Assembly: GCA_029379385.1 (NCBI GenBank)
Contig: CM055608.1
Coordinates: 27,402,350-27,466,349, forward strand
Reading direction: 5' to 3'
DNA from: Quillaja saponaria
Taxonomy: Eukaryota > Streptophyta > Magnoliopsida > Fabales > Quillajaceae
DNA: 64,000 bases
Shown: piece by piece, positions 20,741 to 33,344 of the stretch
How the letters are laid out: each line of letters starts with the position of its first letter
How positions within the stretch are numbered: the stretch's first letter is position 1
Made by a program: the position numbers and the translations under genes
The notes under the pieces: generated by a model
The model's database searches: none
Told to the model about the DNA's origin: nothing
The model's input: the letters and a program-made list of their open reading frames with translations, nothing else

Positions 20741-23700
20741 ACATATTTAATGATGATTTTATGACATAACTATTATCTCATCTCCACCTCTATTTCTATA
20801 TACTTCGAAACAAATGTAATTGATCCTCTTCCCATAAAAGGGAAAAACCTCTGATAGAGTGAAGCAACATTCAGAGACAGTCAACCCTCAGAGATAAGAT
20901 GACAGACTTGTGTTTTAAAAGTCTGCATTTTGGTATCCCTTGTCATTCAGGGGATGAGAGACATAAATCTTGGAAACTCATGTTATAGCCAAAATGGGCA
21001 CTGGTTGTAGAAGATTTTAACAAAGTCTACCCAAAACAGTACAACGAAATTCTATCCATACTGGTCAAAAACAACAAAAAACTTACAGGTACAAATCACA
21101 GGCATTTACAATTTCATATATTATATATTAGATTAGTTTCTTCTGTCATAAGCACACAAAGGCAGCACTCGCAGAAGCAAGGCTAGGAGGTCCTACAAAT
21201 TACTCTGACTAAATTATAAACTGCAAAGGATTTTTGCCGTAATCTTGCAATTCTGAAATAGCTTAAGGGTTGAAGAGAGAAGCTTCAATCTGATTTGATA
21301 GCCATAAATGGAAGTAAACTTCCAACATTAATTCTTATAGAAAAAATGTTCAGCAACTAATGACAGTGTGTTGTTGTAAAACAGTTAAAGATAAAACAAA
21401 ATCATAAAGGCTAAGATGTAAACCTGATTGAATTTCCCACCAACAATGTGAGGAGTTGACATTCCCTGAGAGAGGTCAAGTGTAGATAATACATTTTCAA
21501 TATGCTGCTTATACTGAGCTCGTATAAAGTCCTGAAGGCTACAACTGAGCCAGAAGAAAGTTTGACAAGTAATCCAATCAAGCCCTGCCAACCAAAATTG
21601 GAAAAGCAGACAATCATTAGATACAGAAGGGTGAAAAAAGAAGAATATGGAGAATAGTCAGCCTGAAAACATGGTAGAGAAAAATTTGCTTACACTGTAA
21701 ATTGGTTGAGATAGTGTAGTCCAGCCATTCAAACTTATAACATGGGTTGCTTGATGAATCAACCCATGCTTACAAACTTCATCCAACATTTCAGTGGACT
21801 TGCTAACTTGCTCCACTATCTTGATTAAGCAAGTAGCTACATTTTCAACAAGCTGAGGAATGAAAAGCAATATTATGAAAGGGAAGGACAATAAGTAAAT
21901 ATGAGATCAAAAAGAGATTATAAGTTTATAACATACAAAAATATTAAACTCTATGCACTACACACCTGCCGATCCTCATACTGAAGAAGATTGCACAATA
22001 TGGGAACAGCTTCCATGAAAGGTGAAGGATTTTCAGAAGGGAGTTTCTTACATATATTCACCACTGTAGAAAGAGCTACCCTCTGAGGCAGGAAAAAGAA
22101 AAGATAAAAATGATTCCAAGCTTCTAACAACTATAACAGCCATAAATTAAATTAATGTTTTTGAAGTCAATGAGATACATTGGTCCTGTCTCATTACGAT
22201 TATTGGCTTACCTGTAAGCTTGTAGAGCAGAAGTCAATACAGTTTAGAACAGCAAGAATTGCCCCAGCCTGTAAGCAAGCAAGTGGTTGCTCCCAGCGAT
22301 ATTTTCTCTAATGCTTGGAGACACTATCTCAAATTTTTAATGACAAAGAATAAATTATAAAAATACCTACACTGACTGAGTATTCTGAGTAATGAACTAA
22401 ACCCTCAACATGACGAATAAGGAAACCAGTTGATCTGGGATACATATCACAGATATAAGTTATAGCCCTTATAGCCAATAACATTAGATCAGGGTTACTT
22501 TCATGCTTTGCCAGCTTGACAAGTTGTGGAGATAGTGAGTCTGAAATCATGCTGGAGAGTGAATCCTCTGTACAAAATGACAACACTTCACAAAGATCAG
22601 TAAGCACAGCTAATTGAGCAGAAGGGTCAGATTCTTCACTCAAGCTTGATATAATCGTTTCAAATTTCCCGCGATCATTAGATGATCTCTGCCTCTGATA
22701 GTCACGAAGACTCTGATGATGATGCTCCAGATCATCAGAATCACAAGACCCATATGCTGAATCCCTCCCATGTTCTCCCTCTGATGGGCTTGAAGCTGAA
22801 GCAGTGGATGAAGTATCCATATCATTATCATGGGTTTCTTGAGTTGAATTGATCGAATTAATATGGGTCTGAACTGTTGAATTTGAAGAACTTGGTCTAC
22901 AATCTAAAGAACTGCACGCCCTCTTATCAGCAGGCAGTTCATCTACCATTTCCAGAAGCTTTTGGCCTCGATTACTCATATATGGTTTTAATCTTGAAAG
23001 ACAGTGACAATAACCCTGTATTGTTCAAATTCTTAATCGGATTACAATATTCATAAGTTCACAACAACTAAAGAAGTCTGCATGAATTGAAAACCGGAAA
23101 AAAGTCCAAAACTCCATTTCAAAATAAGCAAACTATATGTGACAGTGCTTCTGTGGTTCAGTGTTGTTTGTTCTTGCATCACACACTTACATTTTTAGTA
23201 CCCAGGATCAGGAATAGCATCATCAGGAAGAAAAAAAATAGCAGGAAAAAATAAAATCTAAAATACTCAAATGTCAAATGTCAAATTACACCACCAATAA
23301 CCAACTAAAGAAAAATTCTGAAGGAAACCTAAAACCACACAAAATCAAACAAGCAAATTTCAAAACAAAAAACCATTCACACTCGCACATGACATGCATA
23401 AACTGAACAATGAACATAGCCACGTACATCAAACATATAAAAGCGAATTGAGAGGTAAAAACGAAAAAAACAAACACTCCTAGAACCACAATGACAGAAT
23501 AAAAACACGACCAGTGTCAAAAAAATTAGTGAAACTTCATGATCAAAATACATACAATATTTTAATAATTTTCTGTTAATATTACCTAGTTGTAGTTCTT
23601 AATCGGTCTTCGAAGGAATTGAAGACCCAGTTTTCAATGGAAAATCTTATTCCTCGTCTTCTTCTCCGTCTTAGTCCTTTGCTGAATCTACCTTAAGGTG

Positions 23701-23759
23701 CATGTGATAAAAGAGAAAATAAAAACAGAGTGAGAGAAAGTAACTACGACTCTTCTATC

Positions 23760-26560
23760 AGTTAGATATGATTCTAGTGTTGATCACATCAGGTTAATTC
23801 ATGTCCTTATTTATAATTAATGGGCGTGTTTTCCCATGATGCGTTTTTTTCTTTGATTGGAAGACTAGTCAACGCTATATGTTTTGGGCCCCCAAAGCAA
23901 GCCCAAAATACAATTTCGCACCCCAGATTTTATTTTTTTATTTTGTTGAGCAATCTAAGAAATTTATGATAAAATTCTTTCTTTCTTTCTTTTTTCTTAT
24001 GGGCTGCATATTGTTGTTTGGACCAACTATAGAAAACCAAATAATCCGACAATGAATTTTATGAGTTAAACTTCAATGAAAGTAACTGGGACTTCTTTTA
24101 ATAAAGAAGAAATGTAATAGAAATGGTTCAAAAAACAAAGTCTAACACATACATAATATGTTCTGAATTATAAGATAATTACAATAATTAATTATCCATA
24201 ACAAGTTGTTCTAGATAAATATCATGTCAAATTCAAACTCACTTCTTTATCAACATCCCCAATATAACCGGAGAGAGTATCAACATCCATAATAACCGGA
24301 AAGAGATTTAGTAACAACAAATAAGTTATTTTTTCATAAGATATATATATTAAATTTCACTGTAATGTTTGTTTGCAACTAGTGCTAGAATTCAAATTAA
24401 ATAATTTCAATTTGATCTAATTATTGGAATTTGAACTTGATTCCAATTCATATTCAAATGTTAATATTATTTGATTCAATAATTGATCAAACTATTAGAT
24501 TAACTATTTGATATTTATAAAAATAAAAATTTATTACATATAATTGATTTAATTTTAAAATTTATAATTTTCCTAACTAGCCTTGTTATTGTTAGATCCC
24601 AAAGTGGATGATCTAATATTTGAGATGGAACTAGACTGTTTCTATATTTGTATGATAGGCTAATGGTGTGATGGTGATGGCGATATACTGTAAAAATAAG
24701 ATAATATCAGAGATTAGAGATTTTTCTCAAAAACCCTCCGATAATAAAGTCGGAGCTATTCAACAAAATAGTATGAAATGTAATGAGCCAGATTGTTGTT
24801 TTTTACTTTCAACGTTCAAGCTGCTTTATAAAGTCTGTTGTAGTCGTTACAAGTGTCCGTTATTATTCTGTCATTAATTTCTAACGGTTGTTTGCTGAAT
24901 TAACTTTACCTTCAACGTTCAAGCTGCTTTATAAAGTCTGTTGTAACCGTTACAAGTGTCTGTTATTATTCTGTCATTAATTTCTAACGGTTGTTTGCTG
25001 AATTAATTTTTTCAACAGTCCTTGTGTTTTATGATTTATATTATGCGGCTGTACATCTATCCCAACACGTTAAACTAATTAATCTTTGCTATGTGTGCTT
25101 TTTATATTGGATGTAATGTATTACGTATCAATATTTATAATGTTGTTTTGTATTTAAGATTATTTGTAAGGAAAAAAAAAAATCAATTGTCTGGTACTTG
25201 TAGATTATAAAGATGTTTATGTAACTCTAAAATTTTCACACAATATCTAGGCACTTGTTAATCATTGATACATCATATTCATGCATTTACGATTCATGTA
25301 ACATTATTGATAATCCTGAAAGCAGTTTTCGTTTCCCTAGTGATGGACCTGAAAGAGGGGGACATGCTAAGTACCCTAAATATGAATATTTTAATTCAAA
25401 TAATAAGATATTCAAAATTAATTAATTTGAATTCCAACCATACCCACAGCCATTAGCGCCAATAACAACTGGGTAAAAAAATTGGTAAAATCCATGTATA
25501 ACATGAAAATGATTCCTAGGCATAATGAGCAAAAGATGTTGGCCTACTTATGTAAAAGATGCTCTTAATAGAATACAAGCAGTTTTTAATGAGCTTGTAT
25601 TGCACAACGACGTATATGGGAAAGAAAACGAGCCAGATTGACATTGACTCCGCAAAAGGTTGTCCAGGTTAATGTAGAAACGCACATGAAAGTCTAACAT
25701 GTTGATGTACAAATGTACAATCTTAACAACATCAACAACTAACCTCAAAGCCAAAACAAGTACATAAATTATCACACCATAAAAGCTAATACATAAGCAG
25801 CCACCTGTTGGGTCAAATTTCAAGCAGGAAGTAAAACGACTGGTCTTTTACATTCTTCAAATTCAGATTTGTCACCAGGATAAAATTCCAAATAATATCC
25901 CACTTTGTGGGCATGGTACGGGATTTCTTCTTTGTCAAGAATACAAGGCTAAAGGAAAGCATACAATAAAACAGTGGAATAGATAAAGTGGGAGAGAAAG
26001 GCAATGAGAGAGCCAACTTTTCATCCTTAAATATTTGAATGTGATGGAAACTAGAATGACGAACACAAACAAAAACAATAACGTTACAAGGAAGATACTA
26101 ATCCTCATTCCAGCTGAATGTTGTGCATGCAAGTTATCAAGGGAGGGAAAAGGATCCATAAGCACCCCCCCGACAGAACAGGACCCTCTCACAATCCTAT
26201 TAAGGTAGAACTTTGATAAAGCAAAGTGATGATCAGGTATGAAGAAAATCAATCTCATTATCTAAATTTATGAAATGGAAACTTTATTTGCCCTCATAAA
26301 ATGTTCTACAAAGAGACGAGGTGAAAGATAAAGAATATTAAGTTTCCAACCAGTTACATAACATCTGGACTCTGGAGTCTTCTGATGGACAGATAATGAA
26401 AGAAATACAGCTCCAAGATTTACAGTAAAATTCTTAAATAGTCATTCTAATCCAGCAGATAATATACAAACCGTATGCACCAACCATCATTATATAATGT
26501 CTCTGGGAACTGAACAAGATCTCCATTGGATTTCCAATCATAGAACTGGTTGAAGAAGAT
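23760..26560. other. Intergenic region between UPL4-like locus and NF-YB
   Basis: The UPL4-like promoter side carries a TGGGCC-type element near 23885. The remainder is AT-rich with one recent tandem duplication (24808-25013) and no supported gene. The stretch 25500-26560 lies downstream of the NF-YB stop and may include its 3' UTR. Confidence 0.5.
24808..25013. repeat. Recent tandem duplication, 103-bp period
   Basis: Copies 24808-24910 and 24911-25013 differ at only a few positions. Each starts ttcaacgttcaagctgcttt and ends near gtttgctgaatta. Each copy contains paired aacggtt/aaccgtt-like sequences (MYB-core-like), but no coding potential is evident. Confidence 0.9.
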
Positions 26561-26567
26561 TTGATAC

Positions 26568-29500
26568 CTATTCTGTGCCTTGCATAGGAACCATCATATG
26601 TTGGGCCTGAGACATCATTTCAAGGAGACTAATAAATACCAGCATCGGAGAATAATATTTAAAAGATAGAAGAATTTATTAAACAATGAAAGCAAGTGAT
26701 AACCAGAAACAAATTTATGTTATCAGTTATCAAGACCACATGCTTAAGTCAGGACATTAAAAATAACAGTAGATACTAAATACAACTCCCCCACCCCAAT
26801 CCAAATAAGAACGAAGGCAAAAGGACATAAAACACAAAAGTAAAAGGAAAAAGGGGCATGAAGAATTTGTAATTGGGAAATTGTGATGATATTGCTTTTG
26901 GAATATTTGACAATGGTAGCCAGTGTTGGAATTTATATGAAGTTTCAAAGTAAATGAAAAAGAACTGCAAGTCAAGCTCAAGAATATCATCTTCCTGACT
27001 CACATCACATATAGTGTTTTAAGGTGGTCCTGATACATAGCTTAAGATAACTGAATGACCATCTTCAATAACTCGTCCCCCAAAATAGTTGAACTTTAAG
27101 TTCATTACATCTGTCATCACTATGTATAAATGAATAATAACACTTAAAAACCTAATTACATTTCATACTTAAACTTCATGCATACAATCAAAGATGTTGA
27201 ATAAAACTCTACAGAAGCATAAGCTGTAAGCAACGAGGACTGCAAAATGACTATTATATGCTGTTTCACTTAATGCTTATGAAGATATTACAGCACTAAA
27301 AGCCATAAGGAAGTTTTCCTTTTATAAAATGATTATACAGCATGTCTTGAAGAGGTATATAGATATATATAAAATTTCAATTTATAAGCACCACAATCCG
27401 CAATAACTCAATTACTGGGAAACAATTGTCAGTAGCTATCAGAAAATACAGGTCACCTGCAGTTCCGTAGTTTCATATTCAACCTAGAAATGTTTGAGTA
27501 CATATGCCAATTATTTTTTTCAAGAAAGAGGACAAAATTTACCTTCACAGCATCCTCAATTGAACATCTCATATAGACAATAAATAGCCTATACAAGTGA
27601 GGTGCTTTATCCAACTAGTTAAGAGTACTATTCATACATAAAATATCCAATCCAAATTGATCTGTATAAAATAATAAGACCCAGGCTGATGTTGCTGACA
27701 GACTGACACCATAGACTGCTAAATCACCTCTATGCAATGCAGGGTGATCAGGAGGAGACAAAAGTATCACCACTTGGACACAAGCCTACCTAAAAAACCC
27801 AACCTCCACCCATCCACCAACAAAGGATACACAAAACCTCACCCACACTAATGAAAGTCTAAAAGGAATAATTCCACAAGAAAAATGGATAATGGTGCTT
27901 TTCGTTTTTTCTTACAGATTCCTTAAAAGGAGGAAGAATCTTAAATGATGCACCACATATGAAAGTGTAAAAGGAATAATTCCACAAGAAAAATGGATAA
28001 TAGTGCTTTTAGTTTTTTCTTACAGATTCCTTAAAAGGAGGAAGAATCTTAAATGATGCGCCACATTCCCTCTTGAATATTTACGTTCTAAACAAGAACT
28101 AACTAAATTTCTTTTCCAAGACAGGCATGTCCAATTAGTTTAACTCCAAATCATCCAAAAAGAAAATAGAAGAAAGTGAACATGGCTCATTGTAACTTAG
28201 GGTCCGTTTGGATCCTGGAATTAGAATTGAAACAGAGAAACATAATACAATTCCAATTTTTTGATCATTAAAATTAGACATGAATTATAATTTTGTTGTT
28301 TAGAGGACATAAAGAATTAAAAATTGGAATTGAAACTTCTGAAAAAAAAAAAAATTCTAATTTTACTCTCTTTTTTTTTCTTTAAACCTTGAAATAACTA
28401 AACCTTCTAAGCTGTCATTCCACCATCTTTGATCGACACCCATCCATTTCAAGAAAATCTTCAGCTGAAGATGAACTCCTTTTATCTAAATTTTGTGATT
28501 TATGATGCTTTTAGGAAAAGAGAAGGTGTTTGCGCGTGTGAGAGATGTACAAAAAGAACATAAAAGGAAATACGAATTAACATGCAGAGCAACAAGACCA
28601 ATGACAGTTTCCTACATTCCGGTCATTAACAGAGGCTATGAATTATAGCAAAAGGGAAAGATCAATTTTGAAGGGTTTCTCCAGCTAAGTGGCATGCCAA
28701 CTATGGTAAAGAGGGTTTGCATAGGAGTTTGGCTTCTTGCCAACGAGTTGCAATAGCTCGTATCATCGGAGTGGATATGCAACAGTTCATTGCTGGAGTA
28801 AAAGAACAACTGCTGATTGTTAGAGTCAATTAAGGAGAAGAAGACCTATAGCCTGAGAAAGAACGATACACAGTGTATTTTGTTGTTTAAGGCTGAGAAT
28901 CTAATTATTAGGGGACAACTACAGAATTTGAGGGAGATGTTTTTAGTTATAACCCAATTCTAAGGAATTGGGTCCATAATTGCAATTCTCATTTTAAAGT
29001 ATGCGCCAAACTTAAAATGTAAAATTGGGCCTCTCAATTCCAATTTTGAAGCCCAATTCCTGGTCCCGAATGGACCGTTAGATATCAATTTAATTTCTAC
29101 AAAATATTCTATATATGAAATACTTCCAAAGGGACATAAATGTTAGCTAGCTCCAAGAGAGGGAGAAAAGTGATTAAACAATTAGTAACACTTCAGTGAA
29201 ACATTGAAGTAATAATGAGTATCCTAAAAAGTAAGCTATGTCACAATTATATGTAATAAATAGATAAATTTGCTTATGGTTTTTATATACATAATAACCA
29301 AGCAAGCAAATCTTGAACTATAACCATGCCACATAAGTTAAAACTTACTATAGATGATATGGCATACAACTAAATCCACATGCATGAATGCATCAATGCT
29401 AAATGGGACTTTTCCATAAGAAATATACCCCGTATTCTTCTGAACAACATTGTACACTAGCACTACTCACCTATTAGCAAAAGAAAAATCATTGTACTAC

Positions 29501-30600
29501 CCACCTTAACTAGAAAAACAAGAGAAACATTCCAGTTATAGAACTCATGAGTAAATGTGTCAAAGGGAGGCCAAGAGATAAAGTGGTATGTTTCAGGAAA
29601 CACTGAAGGAAGGGGTGGGAGAAGAGAGAGAGAAATTACTTGAGGATTTGTGTAATTAACACCTTGCGAATAAGAACCTTGATGGACAAGCTGTTAAACA
29701 CCCAAAAAATGGCAAGCATAAGAATGTAAGAAGCTATGCTATCAAAAAAAATAAAAAATTAATACAATATTACTAATCCCACCTGAGAATTCGAACTTGA
29801 TTGACCATCTTTCTTAACAGATGCCTCTCCACTCTTAGCTGACCCCTTGGTGTCACCCTAACACACCATGATTTCAAAAAAAAAAACACAAGTATAAGGC
29901 ATTTCAAGAAGAGATATGAACAATGAAAAGGATGACAATAATGAAAAAAAAAAAAAGAAGTAGAAGAAGAAATGGGAATTAAATTTACCTCCATCTTCAG
30001 AATCCCAATCGTCCAGGAAAAAGGAAACAAAAACAGAAAACGCTATTAGGAAAATGGAAAAATAATTTCCGTTTGCTTTAGAGTTTAGAGCATTCAATCG
30101 CCCAACCAAATGTGCAGTTAATATGAATTAAAACAATGAATCTATATTACCTCCCTGTATCTGGTCAGGTAAATTTTGAGGGGATCAATGTAATCCTCAA
30201 ACCCTAGAGTCGCAATAGCCCAAAGTAAATCATCGCCATTAATTGTCTTCCTCTTCTCTCTCTGACACTTATCACTCGCCCTACACATCATTCGATCCCC
30301 AAATTCGCCAATTAAATCATAAACCAAAACAAACAAACAAAAACAATAATAATAATAATAATAAACAAATAAAACATACTCGCTAGTGATGAAGCTAATG
30401 AACTCGGAAACACATTCTTGTACAGTCTCCTTCGCATCCTTAGCAACTTTTCCATTAGCAGGAAGAGCCTTCTTCATGATCCGGCTAATATTCGCGATAG
30501 GTAAATATCTATCCTGCTCACGAACGTTCGAGCGAGGACTCTGGTCACCACTCTCATGGCTACCACCACCTGGACTTGTCGGAACTTCGGCCATCTTCAC
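26568..30600 (-). CDS. NF-YB: NF-YB (HAP3) CCAAT-binding histone-fold subunit, six coding exons
   Basis: Exons on the minus strand: 30600/30594-30380, 30280-30151, 29994-29989 (6 nt), 29857-29783, 29690-29640, 26606-26568 (stop TAG). Phases agree and all introns are GT-AG. The family-like start is the second Met (30594, [11 protein letters not shown]), giving 171 aa; the ATG at 30600 would add two residues. A histone-fold core runs from [20 protein letters not shown] to about the YLTRYRE block, with the conserved [11 protein letters not shown] segment. The C-terminus ends MMVPMQGTE as in the NF-YB8/NF-YB10 group. The protein pairs with NF-YC and then NF-YA to bind CCAAT boxes. A 5' UTR intron (about 30818-30613) is supported by its donor and acceptor. 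The last intron is about 3 kb and holds a tandem duplication. Confidence 0.93.
27851..28066. repeat. Tandem duplication, 108-bp period, in NF-YB last intron
   Basis: Units begin atgaaagtctaaaagg (27851) and atgaaagtgtaaaagg (27959) and share aggaataattccacaagaaa and taaaaggaggaagaatctta. They differ at a handful of bases, so the duplication is fairly recent. Confidence 0.85.
30342..30364. repeat. (AAT)n microsatellite in NF-YB intron 1
   Basis: A short run of aat units in the 99-bp first coding intron (30281-30379). Confidence 0.8.
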
Positions 30601-30842
30601 CGGAATCCTAATCTAACAATAAAAAACCGATGAATGAAAAAAATCATCATCAAAATCGAATCGAACTCAACAAAAACATTAATCGATCGCATCGAAACCC
30701 TGGGGAGAAGCCGAGAAAACAAGCGTGATAGAGAGAGACTGTGTCTGTGTGCCTGTGTGAATTGTGAGTGAGAGTAAAATTAGAGAGAGAGAGAGAGGGG
30801 ATGGTATAGTAGTATTACCTGAGGGTTGTGATGGGGTTTGTA

Positions 30843-30850
30843 TTTGGCGC
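30843..30850 (+). promoter_or_regulatory. E2F-like motif upstream of NF-YB
   Basis: TTTGGCGC followed by GAGA matches the E2F core TTTSGCGC. It lies about 250 bases upstream of the coding start and beyond the 5' UTR intron, next to a (GA)n run at 30783-30799. Motif match only; a single site could occur by chance. Confidence 0.35.
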
Positions 30851-31124
30851 GAGAGGTTGAGGAGCTTTAGATCGTTGATAATGGAGAGGGATCGGACGCT
30901 GGAGAAGAAATGAGAAACCAGACGTTTGAGATGTGAGAATGAGGTTTATCAACACCGTTCGTTTTTGTGTTTTATAATTCCACAAAATTAAGGTTTGGAG
31001 GTTGTCTAGTGGATTTTATCGTGGGTCGTGGCGACGTGATTTGACCACGTGTTTGCGGGCCTCGTTGTTTTACTTTTTGGGGTTTCAGGCCACTCGCCTG
31101 GACTTCCGGTATTTTAATTTGGAA

Positions 31125-31920
31125 AAAAGTAAGATAAGTCCTACTTTCCTTTTCAGATTCTAAATCAATCCTACAATAAATTTTTATTACCCACTACTTA
31201 TATTTTTAAATTTTTTTTTCTACATCTTAAATTTTATATTAATATTTTTATGTCACTTTTACCTTTATTTTTATTTTTAACTTTAAATTTAAAACATTAA
31301 TTAAAAAGATTAAGTTTTTTAAAAGCACATTATTTAATTTAGAAAACTAAAATTTATAGTTAGTAGAAAAATAAAATTATTATATAATTATTAATGAAAA
31401 ATAAAATCAAAATCAAAATTAATAAAAATTTCTCATTACCTACTTTCATATTTTTCTTAAAAACATTTTAAAAAAAATATTATTTTCAATTTCAACTTGA
31501 ATTATTAATAATCCTTTTCATGATGAGAGCTAAAAATAAATAAATCTATATTCATTTTTAAGAAAAATTAATAAAAATCGCATGTCATACATATAAAACT
31601 AAATTTAATTATGAAGATAATTTTTTTAATTGAAAACATATTAAAGAAATGCTAAATTTTTTATTCTTCTAAGAATTATTAATGAATTTTAATTTTTTGA
31701 ATTAAATAATGTGTTTCTTAAAAAATTAGTCTACTTAATTAATATTACTAATTTAATACTAAAACTAAAAAAAAGGTAACAATAACATAAAAATGTCAAT
31801 ATACAATATATGACATATTTAAAAAGAAAAATTTTAAATAAGAATTGTGGGGAATGAAAATTTATTATATGACTTATTTAGAAATTTGGAAAAACAAGAC
31901 TTACTATGATACTCAACCTA
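31125..31920. mobile_element. AT-rich fold-back (long-TIR) non-autonomous element
   Basis: The left arm (about 31128-31350) and the reverse complement of the right arm (about 31660-31915) align in order. Both give versions of AAGTAAGTCTT-like ends, ATAATAAATTTTTATT, and a block before GCACATTATTTAATT (right arm: ACACATTATTTAATT). Arms are about 230 bases and moderately diverged, with an AT-rich centre. No ORF is present, so this looks like a MITE or a MULE-like derivative. A target-site duplication was not resolved. Confidence 0.6.
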
Positions 31921-32733
31921 CTAATCTTTTTTTGTGGAATGATTATGTAACATATTCTTGCTCATTCCTTTAAGCCTATGAAATTTGTGAATGATAAAAA
32001 ATAATTATGAATTTCTGAAAATAGTTGTTAAAATGATAAATAAAAATAATTTGATTATTTATTGTAGTAGTTAATAATAATTTTAATATTATGTAATTAA
32101 TGAATTATTATTTTTAAAATTTTATGTACCGGAATAAACAGTTGAGTAGTTGAATTTGAATAGCTAAGTGCCCACCACGTGCAGAATATCTGTTGTATTA
32201 TGGTATGAACATGTGAAATTCAATGCTTCTTCAATAGTTTGGAAAAAGGAAAAGAAAAAGAAGAAATTTAATGCTTCTCTAAGTATGGTACCATTTGTCC
32301 TAAAATATAAGAACTTCATGCCAGCAGTGACAAAAAAATTAACAACTATTATGATCATTATTGCTGTTATTGTGCCTCCTTTATCGGTAAGAAAGCATTT
32401 ACAATCATTTAAGAGCAATACCAGTATTATATTGAATGTATTCGTTGTCGAAGATTGATCATTTGATAAACAAGGTGATTACTGTCACATCATAGGATTG
32501 CTAGCAAATTATCACAGGCTGTGTTACAAAATGAATCCCAATTATATATAGGAACTAAATTAATTAATATCATTGAGAGTTTAGTTTAAATCAAGTGAAT
32601 ATCCGTCCCTCTACACCTAGGTGCTCGTAGCAATTCCAATGAAAAAAAATAATAATAATAAAAATGTTTAGTAGATTCCATGCTAAGAACAGTATCCTAC
32701 AACACTGTCTCCTTCATTGCGTCTCATCTTCCA

Positions 32734-33055
32734 TTATTCCCGTAGAGCCTCCAACATCACTTCAATAATGACATCAAGCAGTCTCCACTCCTCTGCCTTT
32801 TTTAACTGCTGCCCGTGCTTGGCAATAATGCTTCCAATACCATACTTCTCTTTGTTTTTTAAATCCAGCATCAAAGTTCTGCTTAAGCTTGCTTTCAGGT
32901 GGTGGAAACCATACCTGTGAATTACAATTGGGTGTTCATTTGAAGTCATGACTCTACTGCCACACCCTCCTCCCAATCCTTGTGAGCCAGCCATAAAACT
33001 CATCCCACCTCCCACTGCTCCTTGCGAAAAAATTGCATCATTACGTGTTTTTCAC
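32734..33055 (-). CDS. Unrecognised coding-like stretch (possible exon pair or gene relic)
   Basis: An open minus-strand frame reads ...NDAIFSQGAVGGGMSFMAG, a Gly-rich part, then NEHPIVIHR, then YGFHHLKASLSRTL and ...LLDVIIEVMLEALRE before a stop. A potential donor (CACAG|GTATGG) near 32915 means the Gly-rich part could be an exon ending in IHR and the rest intronic. The frame has no stops over about 100 codons in AT-rich DNA, but I cannot assign it to a family. It may be a relic or a chance ORF. Confidence 0.25.
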
Positions 33056-33198
33056 AACCTCCACGGGACAGACAGCAAGAGAAGAGAGGAAAATAGGACA
33101 AGTTATGTATATGAAGGTTAACTAAATTGAAAATTTAAGATGTTGCATATTCTTTACAAAATGAAGGCCATCCATCCTTCCTGAACATACTAGCACCT

Positions 33199-33342
33199 TC
33201 ACTTGGGCTTTGTGAGCACCCGAATCTTACCCTGAACATTGAAGAAAAACCCACACCATCCACAATATAGTTTGGGAATCTTCACCAGAGGAGGCGTATC
33301 TGGATGAAGTTCAAACACTACAATCCGCAGTATAATCTGGTT
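33199..33342 (-). CDS. Exon-like orphan with a C-x2-C motif
   Basis: After a good acceptor (TTGTTCATCTAG) the minus strand stays open for 47 codons to TGA at 33201-33199, reading NQIILRIVVFELHPDTPP, then LVKIPKLYCGWCGFFFNV, then QGKIRVLTKPK. The balanced composition and the acceptor suggest a terminal coding exon or the relic of one. Upstream exons were not found before the ascorbate peroxidase gene. Family unknown. Confidence 0.3.
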   Translation of the reverse strand, partial: NQIILRIVVFELHPDTPPLVKIPKLYCGWCGFFFNVQGKIRVLTKPK

Positions 33343-33344
33343 CT

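Larger units (their letters stand above)
13965..23700 (-). pseudogene. UPL4: UPL4-like HECT E3 ubiquitin ligase, unprocessed pseudogene
   Basis: Homology runs from MSNRGQKLLEMVDELPADKR (ATG at 22979) through armadillo-like repeats to a HECT domain. The tail ends ...EGQGSFHLS with TAA at 13967-13965. The HECT catalytic Cys codon (14180-14178, context LPSVMACANYL) and the final exon are preserved. Most splice junctions remain, so this is not a retrocopy. Lesions seen: loss of the exon part after residues RSTGFLIRH (about 22400); an extra base near 22295; a missing base near 21495; nonsense TGA at 19666-19664; frameshifts near 19225 and 18915-18810; stop at 18404-18402; TAG at 17252-17250; TAA at 16988-16986; an extra base near 14347. 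UPL3/UPL4-type ligases build ubiquitin chains for proteasomal turnover; this copy cannot encode a full enzyme. A 5' UTR intron donor lies near 23585. Introns carry several repeats. Confidence 0.9.

Noticed and set aside
25548..27003. Several 70-107 aa minus-strand ORFs downstream of and within NF-YB
   Set aside because: They are hydrophobic or low-complexity frames without domains; the region is 3' flank or intron of NF-YB.
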